NCBI GenBank assembly: GCA_030604085.1
Contig: JAUVWP010000003.1
Span: 1-39,252, forward strand
Length of the DNA stretch: 39,252 nt
Origin: Methanosarcinales archaeon
GTDB taxonomy: Archaea; Halobacteriota; Methanosarcinia; Methanosarcinales; Methanogasteraceae
Reading direction: 5' to 3'
Below, one piece after another: positions 1-7,219 of the stretch. How positions within the stretch are numbered: the first letter of the stretch is position 1; each line of letters opens with the position of its first letter. The notes under the pieces are model-generated. The model was not told where the DNA came from. It saw only the letters and a list, made by a program, of their open reading frames with translations, and made no database searches. The position numbers and the translations under genes were made by a program.

Positions 1-191
1 GCCTGCATGTACGTTGGAGCATTGATATTCCTCTTATGGAAGAGATCTCCGGCAATGAGCAGAAATTCTGCATCTGACTGGATCGTATAATCGACAACCC
101 GGTCGAAAGCGCGTGCAAAGTCCTTGAACCGATCGGAAAGACCGTACTGCACATATCCGAGATGGAAATCACTTGCATGCACAAAGTTCAT
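1..191 (-). CDS. mre11: Mre11 double-strand-break repair nuclease, N-terminal part (cut by window edge)
   Basis: The gene reads leftward from the ATG at 189-191 and runs off the window, leaving 63 complete codons. The peptide begins MNFVHASDFHLGYVQYGL and continues with RFKDFARAF and LLIAGDLFHKRN. The D-x-H and GD-L-F-H metal-binding motifs of the calcineurin-like phosphoesterase fold, together with the QYGL/RF-DF spacing, are typical of archaeal Mre11 (SbcD), which works with Rad50 in DNA end resection. Only the first two of the phosphodiesterase motifs are visible. The gene is divergent from cbiB over a 56-bp gap. On its strand a TATA-like stretch lies near 237-247. Confidence 0.85.
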   Translation of the reverse strand, partial: MNFVHASDFHLGYVQYGLSDRFKDFARAFDRVVDYTIQSDAEFLLIAGDLFHKRNINAPTYMQ

Positions 192-247
192 GTTCACTTT
201 ATCGAATCCGCGGGCACATTAATATGTCGGCACGGTAGAATATATTT
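192..247. promoter_or_regulatory. Divergent promoter region between mre11 and cbiB
   Basis: The 56-bp spacer holds two AT-rich TATA-like boxes. ATTAATATG at about 218-226 is 22-30 bp before the cbiB ATG, which would make cbiB nearly leaderless. AAATATATTC, read on the minus strand at about 238-247, is placed for mre11. The assignment rests on spacing alone. Confidence 0.4.
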
Positions 248-1207
248 ATGGATGTTCTGGGTGCTCAGGTGCCTGTGCCGGTACTGGTGCTGGTTCTCGC
301 TGTCGCGATCGATCTGGTAGCAGGTGAGATGCCATACGCCGCCCACCCCGTGGTCTGGCTCGGCACGCTGATACATCGGATATCAGGATGGTGCGAGCAG
401 ACCGATAAGAGGTATCACAGAATCTGCGGACTTGTGCTGGTGCTGATATGCGTATCGTGCGCTGCCGTCACAGGCGTTCTGTTAACCCTTCTGGCAGAGC
501 GGCATAGTCTCATTGGCATCGTCTTGATGGCGTATTTCTTGAAATCGACGTTCTCGATACGGTCGCTTGTTAGTTCTTCAAACCTGATCTACAGGGATCT
601 TTCCGCGAACGATATCGAGAGTGCAAGAAAAGACTTGATCTCGCTCGTAAGCAGGGATGCCGGAGGTCTTGACGAGCCAAAAATCGCATCAGCAGCGATC
701 GAATCGACTGCCGAGAATTATGTGGACAGTATCCTCTCACCGATACTCTATTTTGCAGTCTTTGGGATTCCGGGCGCTCTTGTGTATAAGGCAGTGAACA
801 CGCTCGACTCGATGGTCGGATACAGAAACGAGCGGTTCTCTGCGATCGGTTTCGCATCTGCAAAGTTAGACGACATCGCCAACTGGATTCCTGCGAGGTT
901 ATCTATTCTCTTCATTCTTCTCCCGTCCTTCCGGTTCAGTCCGGGGTCTGCGTTACGGGTATGTCTGCGTGACCACGCGCTTCCTCCGTCCCCGAACTCC
1001 GGATACCCGATGGCGATGGTTGCGGGCGCTCTCGGTTGCAGACTCGAGAAACCCGGGAGTTACGTGCTCGGGCGCGAATATCCGGATCCGTCGCCGCACC
1101 ACATCCTTCAGGCGAACCGGATCGCCATGCTCGCCTCGTTTCTTCTGATTGCGGTGGTTGTGGTCTGTTACTGGATTGACCAGATCCCCCTGCCCCCACT
1201 TCTCTGA
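248..1207 (+). CDS. cbiB: CbiB/CobD, adenosylcobinamide-phosphate synthase
   Basis: The 319-residue integral membrane protein joins aminopropanol phosphate (or ethanolamine phosphate) to adenosylcobyric acid in cobalamin synthesis. The N-terminal helix ends in AIDLVAGEMP followed by HPVVWLGTLI, the CbiB signature. Further family blocks are the ESTAENYVDSILSPI stretch (residues ~151-165), AVNTLDSMVGYR (~182-193) and ANWIPARLS (~212-220). Several hydrophobic helices run through to a C-terminal segment ending at residue 319. Length is normal. CobS, a later enzyme of the same nucleotide-loop assembly, lies 12.5 kb away at 13752. The stop is TGA. Confidence 0.93.
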   Translation: MDVLGAQVPVPVLVLVLAVAIDLVAGEMPYAAHPVVWLGTLIHRISGWCEQTDKRYHRICGLVLVLICVSCAAVTGVLLTLLAERHSLIGIVLMAYFLKSTFSIRSLVSSSNLIYRDLSANDIESARKDLISLVSRDAGGLDEPKIASAAIESTAENYVDSILSPILYFAVFGIPGALVYKAVNTLDSMVGYRNERFSAIGFASAKLDDIANWIPARLSILFILLPSFRFSPGSALRVCLRDHALPPSPNSGYPMAMVAGALGCRLEKPGSYVLGREYPDPSPHHILQANRIAMLASFLLIAVVVVCYWIDQIPLPPLL

Positions 1208-1253
1208 AAATGCGGGGGCGCAATAATTATCATCCCTGCCGCCAGAACAACCC

Positions 1254-2228
1254 ATGATGGAGCTACTATTCCTGAACGAAGGCGACGTTACCGAACTGCT
1301 CGACATGCCAGGAGCGCTCAGCGTGGTTGAGGCGGCATTTCTGGAGCACGGCATGGGCAGGACGCAAATGCCTCCGAAGTCGTACCTGTACTTCCCAACA
1401 GGTGACCTCCGCACAATGCCAGCATACCTTGAGACGGCAGGGATCGCAGGCGTCAAGATCGTCAATGTGCACCCTGGCAACCCGGAGGCTGGACTACCTA
1501 CGGTGATGGCGGTCTTCATGCTGAACTCGATAGAGACCGGGGCATCGCTTGCCGTGATGGGCGGCACGTACCTGACAGATATGCGAACTGGTGCTGCGGG
1601 AGGCGTGGCTGCGGACCGCCTCGCACGAACTGACGCCGCGGTGGTCGGCATGGTCGGTGTCGGGCGGCAGGCGCGAACCCAGTTGCGTGCGATCTGCGAG
1701 GTCAGGAGCATCGAGACCGTCAAAGTCGTTGACCGCTCGGATGCGTCCTGCAAACGGTTCAGGGACGGCATGAAGAATCTCGGCTGCGAGATCACGGTGA
1801 TGGATGGCATCCGGCAGGTCTGCGACTGCGATATACTGGTCACGACAACGCCGGTCAGGGAGCCGATCGTGGCGGACGACTGGATACTGGACGGCACGCA
1901 CATCAACGCCATCGGCGCTGATGCAGCAGGCAAGGAGGAACTCGATCCGGAGATCCTCAGGCGGTCCAGAATCGTGATCGATGATCCTGCGCAGGCATTC
2001 CACTCTGGCGAGGTGAATGTCCCGCTAAAACTGGGTATCATATCTGAGGGGGACATCTACGGCACGCTTGGCGAGATCGTCGCAGGGATAAAGCCGGGAA
2101 GAACCGATGATGGCGAGATCACGGTCTTCGACTCGACAGGACTTGCCATACAGGACGTCTCGACAGCAAACCACGTCTATCAGCAGGCTGTCCGGAAAGG
2201 TATCGGAACACGCTTAAAATTATTCTAA
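1254..2228 (+). CDS. ala: Alanine dehydrogenase / ornithine cyclodeaminase (mu-crystallin) family
   Basis: The 324-residue NAD-dependent enzyme closely follows the pattern of Archaeoglobus alanine dehydrogenase. Visible blocks are [31 protein letters not shown] (residues ~65-84), the dinucleotide-binding stretch GMVGVGRQA (~134-142), [18 protein letters not shown] and [10 protein letters not shown] near the end. The likely reaction is reversible pyruvate + NH3 to L-alanine, but ornithine cyclodeaminase or a related imine reductase activity cannot be excluded from sequence. Two ATGs stand at the start (1254 and 1257). AATAATTAT at 1222-1230 could be a TATA box giving a leaderless message. The TAA stop shares one base with the queE start. 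Confidence 0.85.
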   Translation: MMELLFLNEGDVTELLDMPGALSVVEAAFLEHGMGRTQMPPKSYLYFPTGDLRTMPAYLETAGIAGVKIVNVHPGNPEAGLPTVMAVFMLNSIETGASLAVMGGTYLTDMRTGAAGGVAADRLARTDAAVVGMVGVGRQARTQLRAICEVRSIETVKVVDRSDASCKRFRDGMKNLGCEITVMDGIRQVCDCDILVTTTPVREPIVADDWILDGTHINAIGADAAGKEELDPEILRRSRIVIDDPAQAFHSGEVNVPLKLGIISEGDIYGTLGEIVAGIKPGRTDDGEITVFDSTGLAIQDVSTANHVYQQAVRKGIGTRLKLF

Positions 2229-2944
2229 TGATGAACGCAGACGTATATGAGATATTCAACTCGGTTCAGGGCGAGGGAACCCGTGTCGGCGTGAGACAGG
2301 TCTTTGTCAGGTTCTGCGGCTGCCAGTTGCACTGCGAATACTGCGATACCGGAGCGGCAAGGGTTCCGGCAAAGAGGTGCAGGATTCTCGACAGGTATAT
2401 CGACAATCCGCTCGGTATGGATGCTGTGATCGACGCCATCGATGATCTGTGGACCCCCGCTACCCGAAGTGTCAGTCTAACAGGGGGAGAGCCGCTGTTG
2501 CACTGCGATTTCATAGGAGAACTTGTGAGGGGCGTTTCACGACCGATATATCTTGAGACTAACGCCGGTCTTCCGGATTCTGCCAGAACGATAGCAGATC
2601 ACATCGATATCGCTGCATGTGATATCAAACTCCCGGAACACAGGGCAACCCGGGATTATGACAGTCTTTTAGATGCTGAATTACAGTCGATCGAGATATT
2701 CCATACATCGGGTGCCGAAACTTTTGTCAAAATTATTGTTCTTCCGGAAACAACAGAAAAAAGCATCAGTGGCGCGGTTTTTGGAATCAAAGCCATCGAT
2801 GATTCGATTCCGCTGGTCATGCAGCCGGTAACTCCTTTGAGTGTTGATCTCTGCCAGTTGCTCGACCTGATGGACTTTGCAGGCGCGCACCTCTCCGATG
2901 TCCGCATGATTCCGCAACTGCACCGGATGATCGGAATTCCTTGA
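2228..2944 (+). CDS. queE: QueE, 7-carboxy-7-deazaguanine synthase (radical SAM)
   Basis: The 238-residue enzyme rearranges CPH4 to CDG on the way to preQ0, which archaea use for archaeosine in tRNA. The start reads YEIFNSVQGEGTRVGVRQVF followed by RFCGCQLHCEYCDT. This gives a C-x3-C-x2-C cluster loop at residues ~34-41, with SLTGGEPLLH (SAM binding) and YLETNAG downstream, all typical of QueE. The ATG at 2228 overlaps the preceding stop by one base (TAATG), so the two are co-transcribed and probably translationally coupled. No other deazapurine gene is in the window. Confidence 0.92.
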   Translation: MMNADVYEIFNSVQGEGTRVGVRQVFVRFCGCQLHCEYCDTGAARVPAKRCRILDRYIDNPLGMDAVIDAIDDLWTPATRSVSLTGGEPLLHCDFIGELVRGVSRPIYLETNAGLPDSARTIADHIDIAACDIKLPEHRATRDYDSLLDAELQSIEIFHTSGAETFVKIIVLPETTEKSISGAVFGIKAIDDSIPLVMQPVTPLSVDLCQLLDLMDFAGAHLSDVRMIPQLHRMIGIP

Positions 2945-3074
2945 TGCGCTATCTCCTTATTTGCCGTACAACCGGTTAACCGGCTGCGAGTGGCTGTGCG
3001 ATAGATTTCTTTTTTTTCACTGGCTGAATGGAAGTAATTCTCTTCCCTGTTTGCGTATTGTAGGTATTTCTCAA
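2945..3074 (+). terminator. Probable termination region after queE
   Basis: A perfect 12-bp palindrome CCGGTTAACCGG at 2972-2983 lies 28 bp after the queE stop, with a run of eight T at about 3009-3016. The gap between hairpin and T-run is larger than in a classical intrinsic terminator. Archaeal termination can depend on the T-run alone. Nothing coding is visible here. Confidence 0.4.
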
Positions 3075-3114
3075 AAACCTAACTTTATTAGGGTTAATTA
3101 TTTGCAAACCTAAC
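3075..3114 (+). promoter_or_regulatory. 40-bp ACCTAA/TTAGG operator, copy 1
   Basis: The element has three half-sites: ACCTAA (3077-3082), the inverted TTAGGG (3088-3093) and ACCTAA again (3108-3113). The outer repeats are 31 bp apart, about three helical turns. TTATTTG (3098-3104) between them is a plausible TATA box, so a bound protein would block TBP. The same 40-bp layout recurs at 5558 and 5967. Half-sites of this form resemble those of DtxR/IdeR-type metal-dependent repressors, but no such regulator is encoded in the window. An AAAAGGAGG ribosome site (3133-3141) and the ATG at 3149 follow. Confidence 0.7.
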
Positions 3115-3148
3115 TGCCCACATAGATGCACCCAAAAGGAGGTTTAAT

Positions 3149-5065
3149 ATGGAAGACACAAGATTTAAGGCAATTAGAAGAACTCTGTCAACAATCGTGC
3201 TGATAACGATCCTGCTATCATCGATCGCACCTGCTGTTGCCGGAGCTTACGAGAATGGCGGGGCGGATGAAAAGATCGGAGTCCTCGTCGTAGCACATGG
3301 AAGCCCGAGCGAGAGCTGGTGTAGCCATGTGCGGAATGAAACAGATGAGGTGGATCTGCCGTATCAGGTCGAACTCGGGTTCCTCGAGTTTGTACCAAAT
3401 GAGACGATCAATCTCGCTGTCGAGAGACTCGATGACGCCGGTGTAACAGAGATTATCGCTGTACCGCTCTTTATCTCATCACACAGCAGCCATATCCTGG
3501 AGATCGAGTATGTGCTCGGGCTTCGGGAGACGCTTCCACTGACAACTGAGCACGTCGTTGTCGAGGGCGTGGAGATGGAGCGGTCTGTCGTTCCGAATGG
3601 CGGTCGATACGCAATATCCCGTATGCCGCTTGAGGATGACGCTAACGGGGATATGCGAGCGCTGGGGCGCCCGGAAGAGGGGATGGAAGAGGAACTTGTG
3701 CCGGTCGAGACCGATGCAGAGATCATCCTCACCGCTGCGATGGATGACCACTGGCTTGTGGCAGGGATCGTTGCGGATCGCACGGCTGATCTGGTCGCGA
3801 ATCCGGAAGGCGAGACGCTCGTTCTCGTTGCGCATGGGACCGAGGAGGAGGATAACTTCGCCGGATGGGTGAACAGCACCTCATCGCTTGCCAATCAGGC
3901 GCGGCTGAAGCTTCTGTACTGGAGAGATCCCTCGATCGGGATTAGCGGCACAGAAGCCGCGTTTATCCACCATAACGAGACGCTTCACCCTGAATTCACG
4001 TTAAGACCGATCGTTTCAGACGCCGCGGATCCGGTCGTCGTCCCGCTGATGGTAAGTGAGGGATACTTCACAGGCACGAAGATTCCGGGTTTGCTTGAGA
4101 ACCTGACTTACGTCTACGATGGCAGTGCGCTTACGCCGCACCCGAATGTGGCTGAATGGATCGAGATCGTCGCTTCAGAAGAGTTCACAGATCTTACGCT
4201 CCGGATATCTGATGAAGGAGAACTTCTGGATATCTCGCTGGATGATGTGGGTGCTGCACACGGTCACATCTGCCCGTGCGTTGCAGCAGCGTTCAAGGCA
4301 AGCCAGACAGCGTTTCTGGCGTGGGACGGAGTTCCTCCTGCACGCGGCGATCTGGAGATTGCCAGTGCACACCCGTCCGACGGGCATACTGAGACGTTTG
4401 AGTACATCTTAAACTCAAGCGATGACGTCACAGTCAAGCTGCCCGAGGGAACTGATATCGTGAATCTGACTGCGGAGAACTACAACTACAGGTTCGTCGA
4501 GAAATCGACCGGCGACATGGTTGTGGTCAGCGCGAAGGATGGTCTTTTCCCTGACGGCTTCTTTGAGATGAGAAAGAGGTGCAAGACAGGGGTTACAACG
4601 CCTGACGAGAAGTTGGCATTCAAACTTGCGAAGGGGGAGCTTAAGGAGAAGATTCTCTATCTGCCGACAGAGGAAATCTTTGAGGTCGAGTATACCCGAG
4701 GAGGGAGTTCAACAGTACTCACCACCGAGATCATCCCCGCGATCTCGATGACGGTTCCGACGACAACTGTCGATTTCGGGAAGGTCGGGGCAGGGATGAC
4801 TTCTGCAAATCAGGTCATAACAGTCGTGAACACGGGAGCGAAATCTGCAAAGGTCTCTGCAATGATGCTGGATGACGATAGCGGATTCTACAACGAGTCG
4901 CTCTGGTTAAACAGCCTGAATATCGGTGGTTTCTCAAGCGTGGTGCCATCAGACACGTCAGACTTCAGATATGAGTATGAGATTCTCGCAAACCTTGTGG
5001 TGCCTGACTGGGCAGGAGGAAAGTATGATGGGACGATCTTTTTCGTTGCAGAAAGCGAGTCGTAG
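3149..5065 (+). CDS. Secreted CbiX-like / FmdE-domain fusion protein
   Basis: The 638-residue exported protein has a signal peptide (about residues 1-32, ending AVAGAY). The first CbiX-type chelatase domain starts at GVLVVAHGSPSES (~44) and carries a second His cluster FISSHSSHI (~109-117). A second CbiX-like half starts at TLVLVAHGTEEE (~224). An FmdE-type domain has AAHGHICPCVAAAF (~369-382) and ASAHPSDGHTETFEY. A C-terminal Ig-like domain begins around TVDFGKVGAG (~546). CbiX proteins insert Co or Ni into tetrapyrroles in the cytoplasm, so export is unusual and the substrate is unknown. A strong AGGAGG site lies 8 bp upstream of the ATG, under operator copy 1. The TAG stop overlaps the next gene by 41 bp. 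Confidence 0.75.
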   Translation: MEDTRFKAIRRTLSTIVLITILLSSIAPAVAGAYENGGADEKIGVLVVAHGSPSESWCSHVRNETDEVDLPYQVELGFLEFVPNETINLAVERLDDAGVTEIIAVPLFISSHSSHILEIEYVLGLRETLPLTTEHVVVEGVEMERSVVPNGGRYAISRMPLEDDANGDMRALGRPEEGMEEELVPVETDAEIILTAAMDDHWLVAGIVADRTADLVANPEGETLVLVAHGTEEEDNFAGWVNSTSSLANQARLKLLYWRDPSIGISGTEAAFIHHNETLHPEFTLRPIVSDAADPVVVPLMVSEGYFTGTKIPGLLENLTYVYDGSALTPHPNVAEWIEIVASEEFTDLTLRISDEGELLDISLDDVGAAHGHICPCVAAAFKASQTAFLAWDGVPPARGDLEIASAHPSDGHTETFEYILNSSDDVTVKLPEGTDIVNLTAENYNYRFVEKSTGDMVVVSAKDGLFPDGFFEMRKRCKTGVTTPDEKLAFKLAKGELKEKILYLPTEEIFEVEYTRGGSSTVLTTEIIPAISMTVPTTTVDFGKVGAGMTSANQVITVVNTGAKSAKVSAMMLDDDSGFYNESLWLNSLNIGGFSSVVPSDTSDFRYEYEILANLVVPDWAGGKYDGTIFFVAESES

Positions 5066-5534
5066 GGGGATAATCCCCCTTCTCCTTCTTTTCCTGCTGA
5101 TCCCGCAAGCATCCGGGATCGGTGTTGGCGCATCACCTGACAGGATCGAGTTTGGCGTGGTGAGCCCGAAAGATGGAGCGGTACGAGAGCTGTACGTGAT
5201 CAACACCGGTGACGCGGCAGAACGAGTTTTACTCACGGTAGAAGGAGTAAATCTTACCGTAGACCCACTGGAGTTCGATCTTGCTGCAAAGGAGAACAGG
5301 GCTGTTGTGGTATCGGTAGATCATGCAGAAGCTGGCGAGCATGAGGGAAGCATCCTGATCACGGCTCGTCCGTCCGGAGACGGCGCAGGCGGGCTTGGTC
5401 TTGGCGCAGGCGTCAGGGTGCCGGTCTCGTTTGTTGTGGAGGACAGTACCTCATGGAAGGTCGTTGTCGTCGCCGGACCGCTTCTTCTTGTTGTGGCTGC
5501 TACGGTGTTCTGGAGGCGGCGAACAAAGGTGTGA
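5025..5534 (+). CDS. Secreted Ig-like protein with C-terminal membrane anchor
   Basis: The 169-residue product has a signal peptide (IIPLLLLFLLIPQASG, about residues 15-30). One beta-rich extracellular domain starts at PDRIEFGVVSPKDGAV and resembles the Ig-like tail of the upstream protein. A C-terminal transmembrane helix (VVVVAGPLLLVVAATVFW) ends in RRRTKV, so the protein is anchored by its C terminus with the domain outside. The start is ATG ATG at 5025/5028 with a GCAGGAGGA site just upstream, inside the end of the CbiX/FmdE gene. The overlap implies co-expression. It probably anchors or partners the secreted chelatase-like protein (inference). Confidence 0.7.
   Translation: MMGRSFSLQKASRRGIIPLLLLFLLIPQASGIGVGASPDRIEFGVVSPKDGAVRELYVINTGDAAERVLLTVEGVNLTVDPLEFDLAAKENRAVVVSVDHAEAGEHEGSILITARPSGDGAGGLGLGAGVRVPVSFVVEDSTSWKVVVVAGPLLLVVAATVFWRRRTKV
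5064..5088 (+). terminator. Hairpin at the CbiX/FmdE stop codon, inside the next gene
   Basis: AGGGGGA (5064-5070) pairs with TCCCCCT (5074-5080) around a 3-nt loop. A pyrimidine-rich stretch follows. The hairpin starts within the TAG stop and lies early in the downstream reading frame, so it would act as a partial terminator or as an RNA structure limiting expression of the second gene. Confidence 0.4.
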
Positions 5535-5557
5535 ATGATGTTTCGGGTTTTTGCGCT

Positions 5558-5597
5558 AAACCTAACTTTTTTAGGGCAACTTATTTCCATACCTAAC
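5558..5597 (+). promoter_or_regulatory. 40-bp ACCTAA/TTAGG operator, copy 2
   Basis: Same length and layout as copy 1: ACCTAA at 5560-5565, TTAGGG at 5571-5576, TTATTTC at 5581-5587 and ACCTAA at 5591-5596. It lies 38 bp upstream of the Cys-rich peptide ATG. The half-sites are identical to copy 1 while spacer bases differ, which argues for selection on the half-sites rather than recent duplication. Confidence 0.7.
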
Positions 5598-5635
5598 ACC
5601 ACAGTCTTCTAAAACATGAAAGGAGGTGGAGTACA

Positions 5636-5722
5636 ATGGGTTGTGAATGCGACGGAAACTGCGTACATTGCAGATGCAAGAAAGCCAAAGCGGCAAGCGA
5701 AGAAGTTGAAGACGAAGAGTGA
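5636..5722 (+). CDS. 28-residue Cys-rich peptide, possible metal-binding miniprotein
   Basis: The peptide begins MGCECDGNCVHCRCKK and ends in an acidic tail of E, V and D residues. It has five Cys (positions 3, 5, 9, 12, 14) and one His (11) in its first half, arranged C-x-C-x3-C-x2-C-x-C. That arrangement is suitable for binding a thiophilic metal or an Fe-S/Zn site, as in short metallothioneins. A textbook GAAAGGAGGTG ribosome site (5618-5628) and a dedicated 40-bp operator support its being real despite its size. The stop is TGA. No family is recognised, so metal storage, sensing or chaperoning is inference from composition. Confidence 0.6.
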   Translation: MGCECDGNCVHCRCKKAKAASEEVEDEE

Positions 5723-5966
5723 AAACCTGTGAGAAGATGCCTTGGAGCACCCTATGGAACGGATGAAAACCCCTCTCCGTTCCCGCACATATTGCAGGCA
5801 CATAACGAGTTTTATTGGCAAATACGTGGAGTTTGATCATCACATGAATGAGATGATTGAACAATACATCTCTTCGAAAGGTCTCTGCAGGACGATACAA
5901 TCGGCAGTGGTGATGTGGTGGGAGATTCTTGCTCAATGAATCTCAATAAGTTTGGATTTTCATTCA
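5723..5966 (+). other. Stretch without a convincing gene; possible degraded reading frame
   Basis: A 65-codon frame is open from a TTG at 5742 (ATG at 5754) to a TGA at 5937-5939. It contains a peptide-like stretch around FDHHMNEMIEQYI. A second frame is open from 5723 to about 5838 and reads GTDENPSPFPHILQAHNEFY. Both look protein-like and overlap, as expected if one base was gained or lost in a former gene of about 70 residues. No ribosome site stands out. Confidence 0.25.
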
Positions 5967-6006
5967 AAACCTAATATTTGTAGGGACAACTATTTGTATA
6001 CCTAAC
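5967..6006 (+). promoter_or_regulatory. 40-bp ACCTAA/TAGGG operator, copy 3
   Basis: ACCTAA at 5969-5974, GTAGGG at 5980-5985, CTATTTG at 5990-5996 and ACCTAAC at 6000-6006 follow the same 40-bp layout as the two upstream copies. The central inverted half-site has lost one base of TTAGGG. It precedes the broken gene at 6021-6373. Confidence 0.65.
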
Positions 6007-6020
6007 ATCCAACTTACCGG

Positions 6021-6373
6021 ATGCAGGCATACGCTTGCGGTAGACTCGAAAAACCCGCGTCTATGTAGCGAAATATATCGCCTCCTGGATAGTTTGATGC
6101 GGGAGTGTGGTACGGGGATCGTGGACCGGGAGTGGGGTAATCTCTCATACACATCCTCCGGCGATATGCTGCAAATCAGGACAAATGGCATCAGCATCTC
6201 AAAAACGATGCGAAAGTCGAATCGGTGAACTTCATGGAAAACGTACAACAACTGACCAGATGCCCGAAGTGTGGAAAACGTCGTACGTATGCGGACATAC
6301 ACAGATCTGCAGCACATGCGGCTACTGGATCCTGAAAGGGACTGCGAGAATGGATTCGATCGTTGTCATCTGA
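6021..6373 (+). pseudogene. Frameshifted small zinc-ribbon protein gene
   Basis: Three frames join into one protein-like sequence. The first is open to the TGA at about 6225-6227 and includes HTLAVDSKNPRLC, EIYRLLDSLMREC and VDREWGNLSYTSSGDM. The second, read around 6180-6271, holds VNFMENVQQLTRCPKCGK. The third runs to 6373 with SYVCGHTQICSTCGYW. Each of the two junctions (near 6215-6230 and at the A4 run near 6271-6277) needs one missing base restored. The rebuilt C terminus has CPxC...CxH...CSTC, a zinc-ribbon pattern. The 5' end is unclear: the ATG at 6021 is in yet another frame and has no ribosome site. Either a decayed gene or homopolymer errors in the assembly could explain it. Confidence 0.4.
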
Positions 6374-6488
6374 ACATCATTTTCCCACTCAGGAGAATCT
6401 GCGCATGTTCATGTCCAGGATCTTAAGAATCCTGATTTGTTCGGATTTTTGAATTTATTCGAGTTTTTGCATCACCGGTGTCGTATAT

Positions 6489-6620
6489 ATGGCGCAGTGG
6501 CCATATCCTGATCTCTTCGCAGACCTCGATCCTTCCAGTATACCTCAGGAGTATCTTGAGCGGTTTCAGGGCATGGAGGTGCCGGATAGAATCTTTGTGT
6601 ACCCGGCAAGTGAGCCATAA
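6489..6620 (+). CDS. Hypothetical 43-residue protein
   Basis: A short frame starts MAQWPYPDLFADLDPSSIPQ, ends at a TAA, and has natural-looking composition (FQGMEVPDRIFVYPASEP at the end). No ribosome site is visible, and the ATG overlaps a TATA-like TATATATGG, so the start may be wrong or the piece may be a remnant of a longer gene. It faces the NifX-like gene tail to tail, 11 bp apart. Function unknown. Confidence 0.35.
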   Translation: MAQWPYPDLFADLDPSSIPQEYLERFQGMEVPDRIFVYPASEP

Positions 6621-6631
6621 AGATCAGTAGA

Positions 6632-6994
6632 TCAGTGGTGTCGGTGCTCCCGGCAAGCGTTCTCGTCGGTCGCTTCCATAAGCTGTCCCTGCTGCCATGC
6701 CTCGATTGCATCGCGCACCGTACCTGATGCACCCACAAGGACGTCGATTCCGAACTGCTCGAACATCGTAACAGCCTTAGGTCCAAGCCCCCCACAGAGC
6801 ATGACATGAGTTCCGGTCTTTGATATGAACTCCGGGGGCAGCCCGACGCCACCCATATGCTCGCTGGTATTCTGGGTTACCTCAACCTCATTCGTGTCGA
6901 GATCGACGATCGTGTATGTCGGAACCCTGCCAAAGTGCTGACCGACAGGAGCGTCGATACCGCCCTCTCCTTCTGTTGGAATACATACTTTCAT
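6632..6994 (-). CDS. NifX/NafY-like dinitrogenase iron-molybdenum cofactor family protein
   Basis: The 120-residue protein begins MKVCIPTEGEGGIDAPVGQH, then FGRVPTYTIVDLDT, with CGGLGPKAV (~68-76) and FEQFGIDVLVGASGTVRDAI. This is the small alpha/beta Nif cofactor-binding fold widespread in archaea that lack nitrogenase. In NifX and NafY the fold carries FeMo-cofactor or its precursors. The stand-alone archaeal versions have no settled function. The C-terminal tail CREHRHH adds Cys and His that could bind metal. The start is chosen at the internal Met 6994 because the family begins there and the upstream codons are not conserved-looking. The stop is TGA. Confidence 0.8.
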   Translation of the reverse strand: MKVCIPTEGEGGIDAPVGQHFGRVPTYTIVDLDTNEVEVTQNTSEHMGGVGLPPEFISKTGTHVMLCGGLGPKAVTMFEQFGIDVLVGASGTVRDAIEAWQQGQLMEATDENACREHRHH

Positions 6995-7219
6995 CTCTTC
7001 TTCGCCTCTTGTTATTTCACGTTGTTCGTTTGTCTTGCGATCAACTCTATTAATACTGTGTACGTAATAGGGCTGCCAACTTGGCTCTTGCGCTTGTATC
7101 AAACCTGAAGGCACACGTTTGCATAAATCACACGAATTGGGGCATCACAAATTTTTCTAATGTCTGGAAAGACTGTATCGACCGTGTCACGCTATTCCGA
7201 ATCCTTGCATCTACTGATA

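Noticed and set aside
953-2056. Long minus-strand frames opposite cbiB and the alanine dehydrogenase gene
   Set aside because: They lie antisense to well-supported genes and have Ser/Arg/Pro-rich, low-quality composition with no motif.
3364-3894. Minus-strand frames opposite the CbiX/FmdE gene
   Set aside because: Shadow frames made open by the codon pattern of the true gene; Ser-rich with no recognisable domain.
5558-6006. The three 40-bp elements as a CRISPR or tandem repeat
   Set aside because: They are 409 and 2483 bp apart, have diverged spacer bases and each precedes a gene start, which fits operators better.
6472-6852. Minus-strand frame overlapping the NifX-like gene
   Set aside because: It conflicts with the NifX-like gene in another frame and has no motif of its own.
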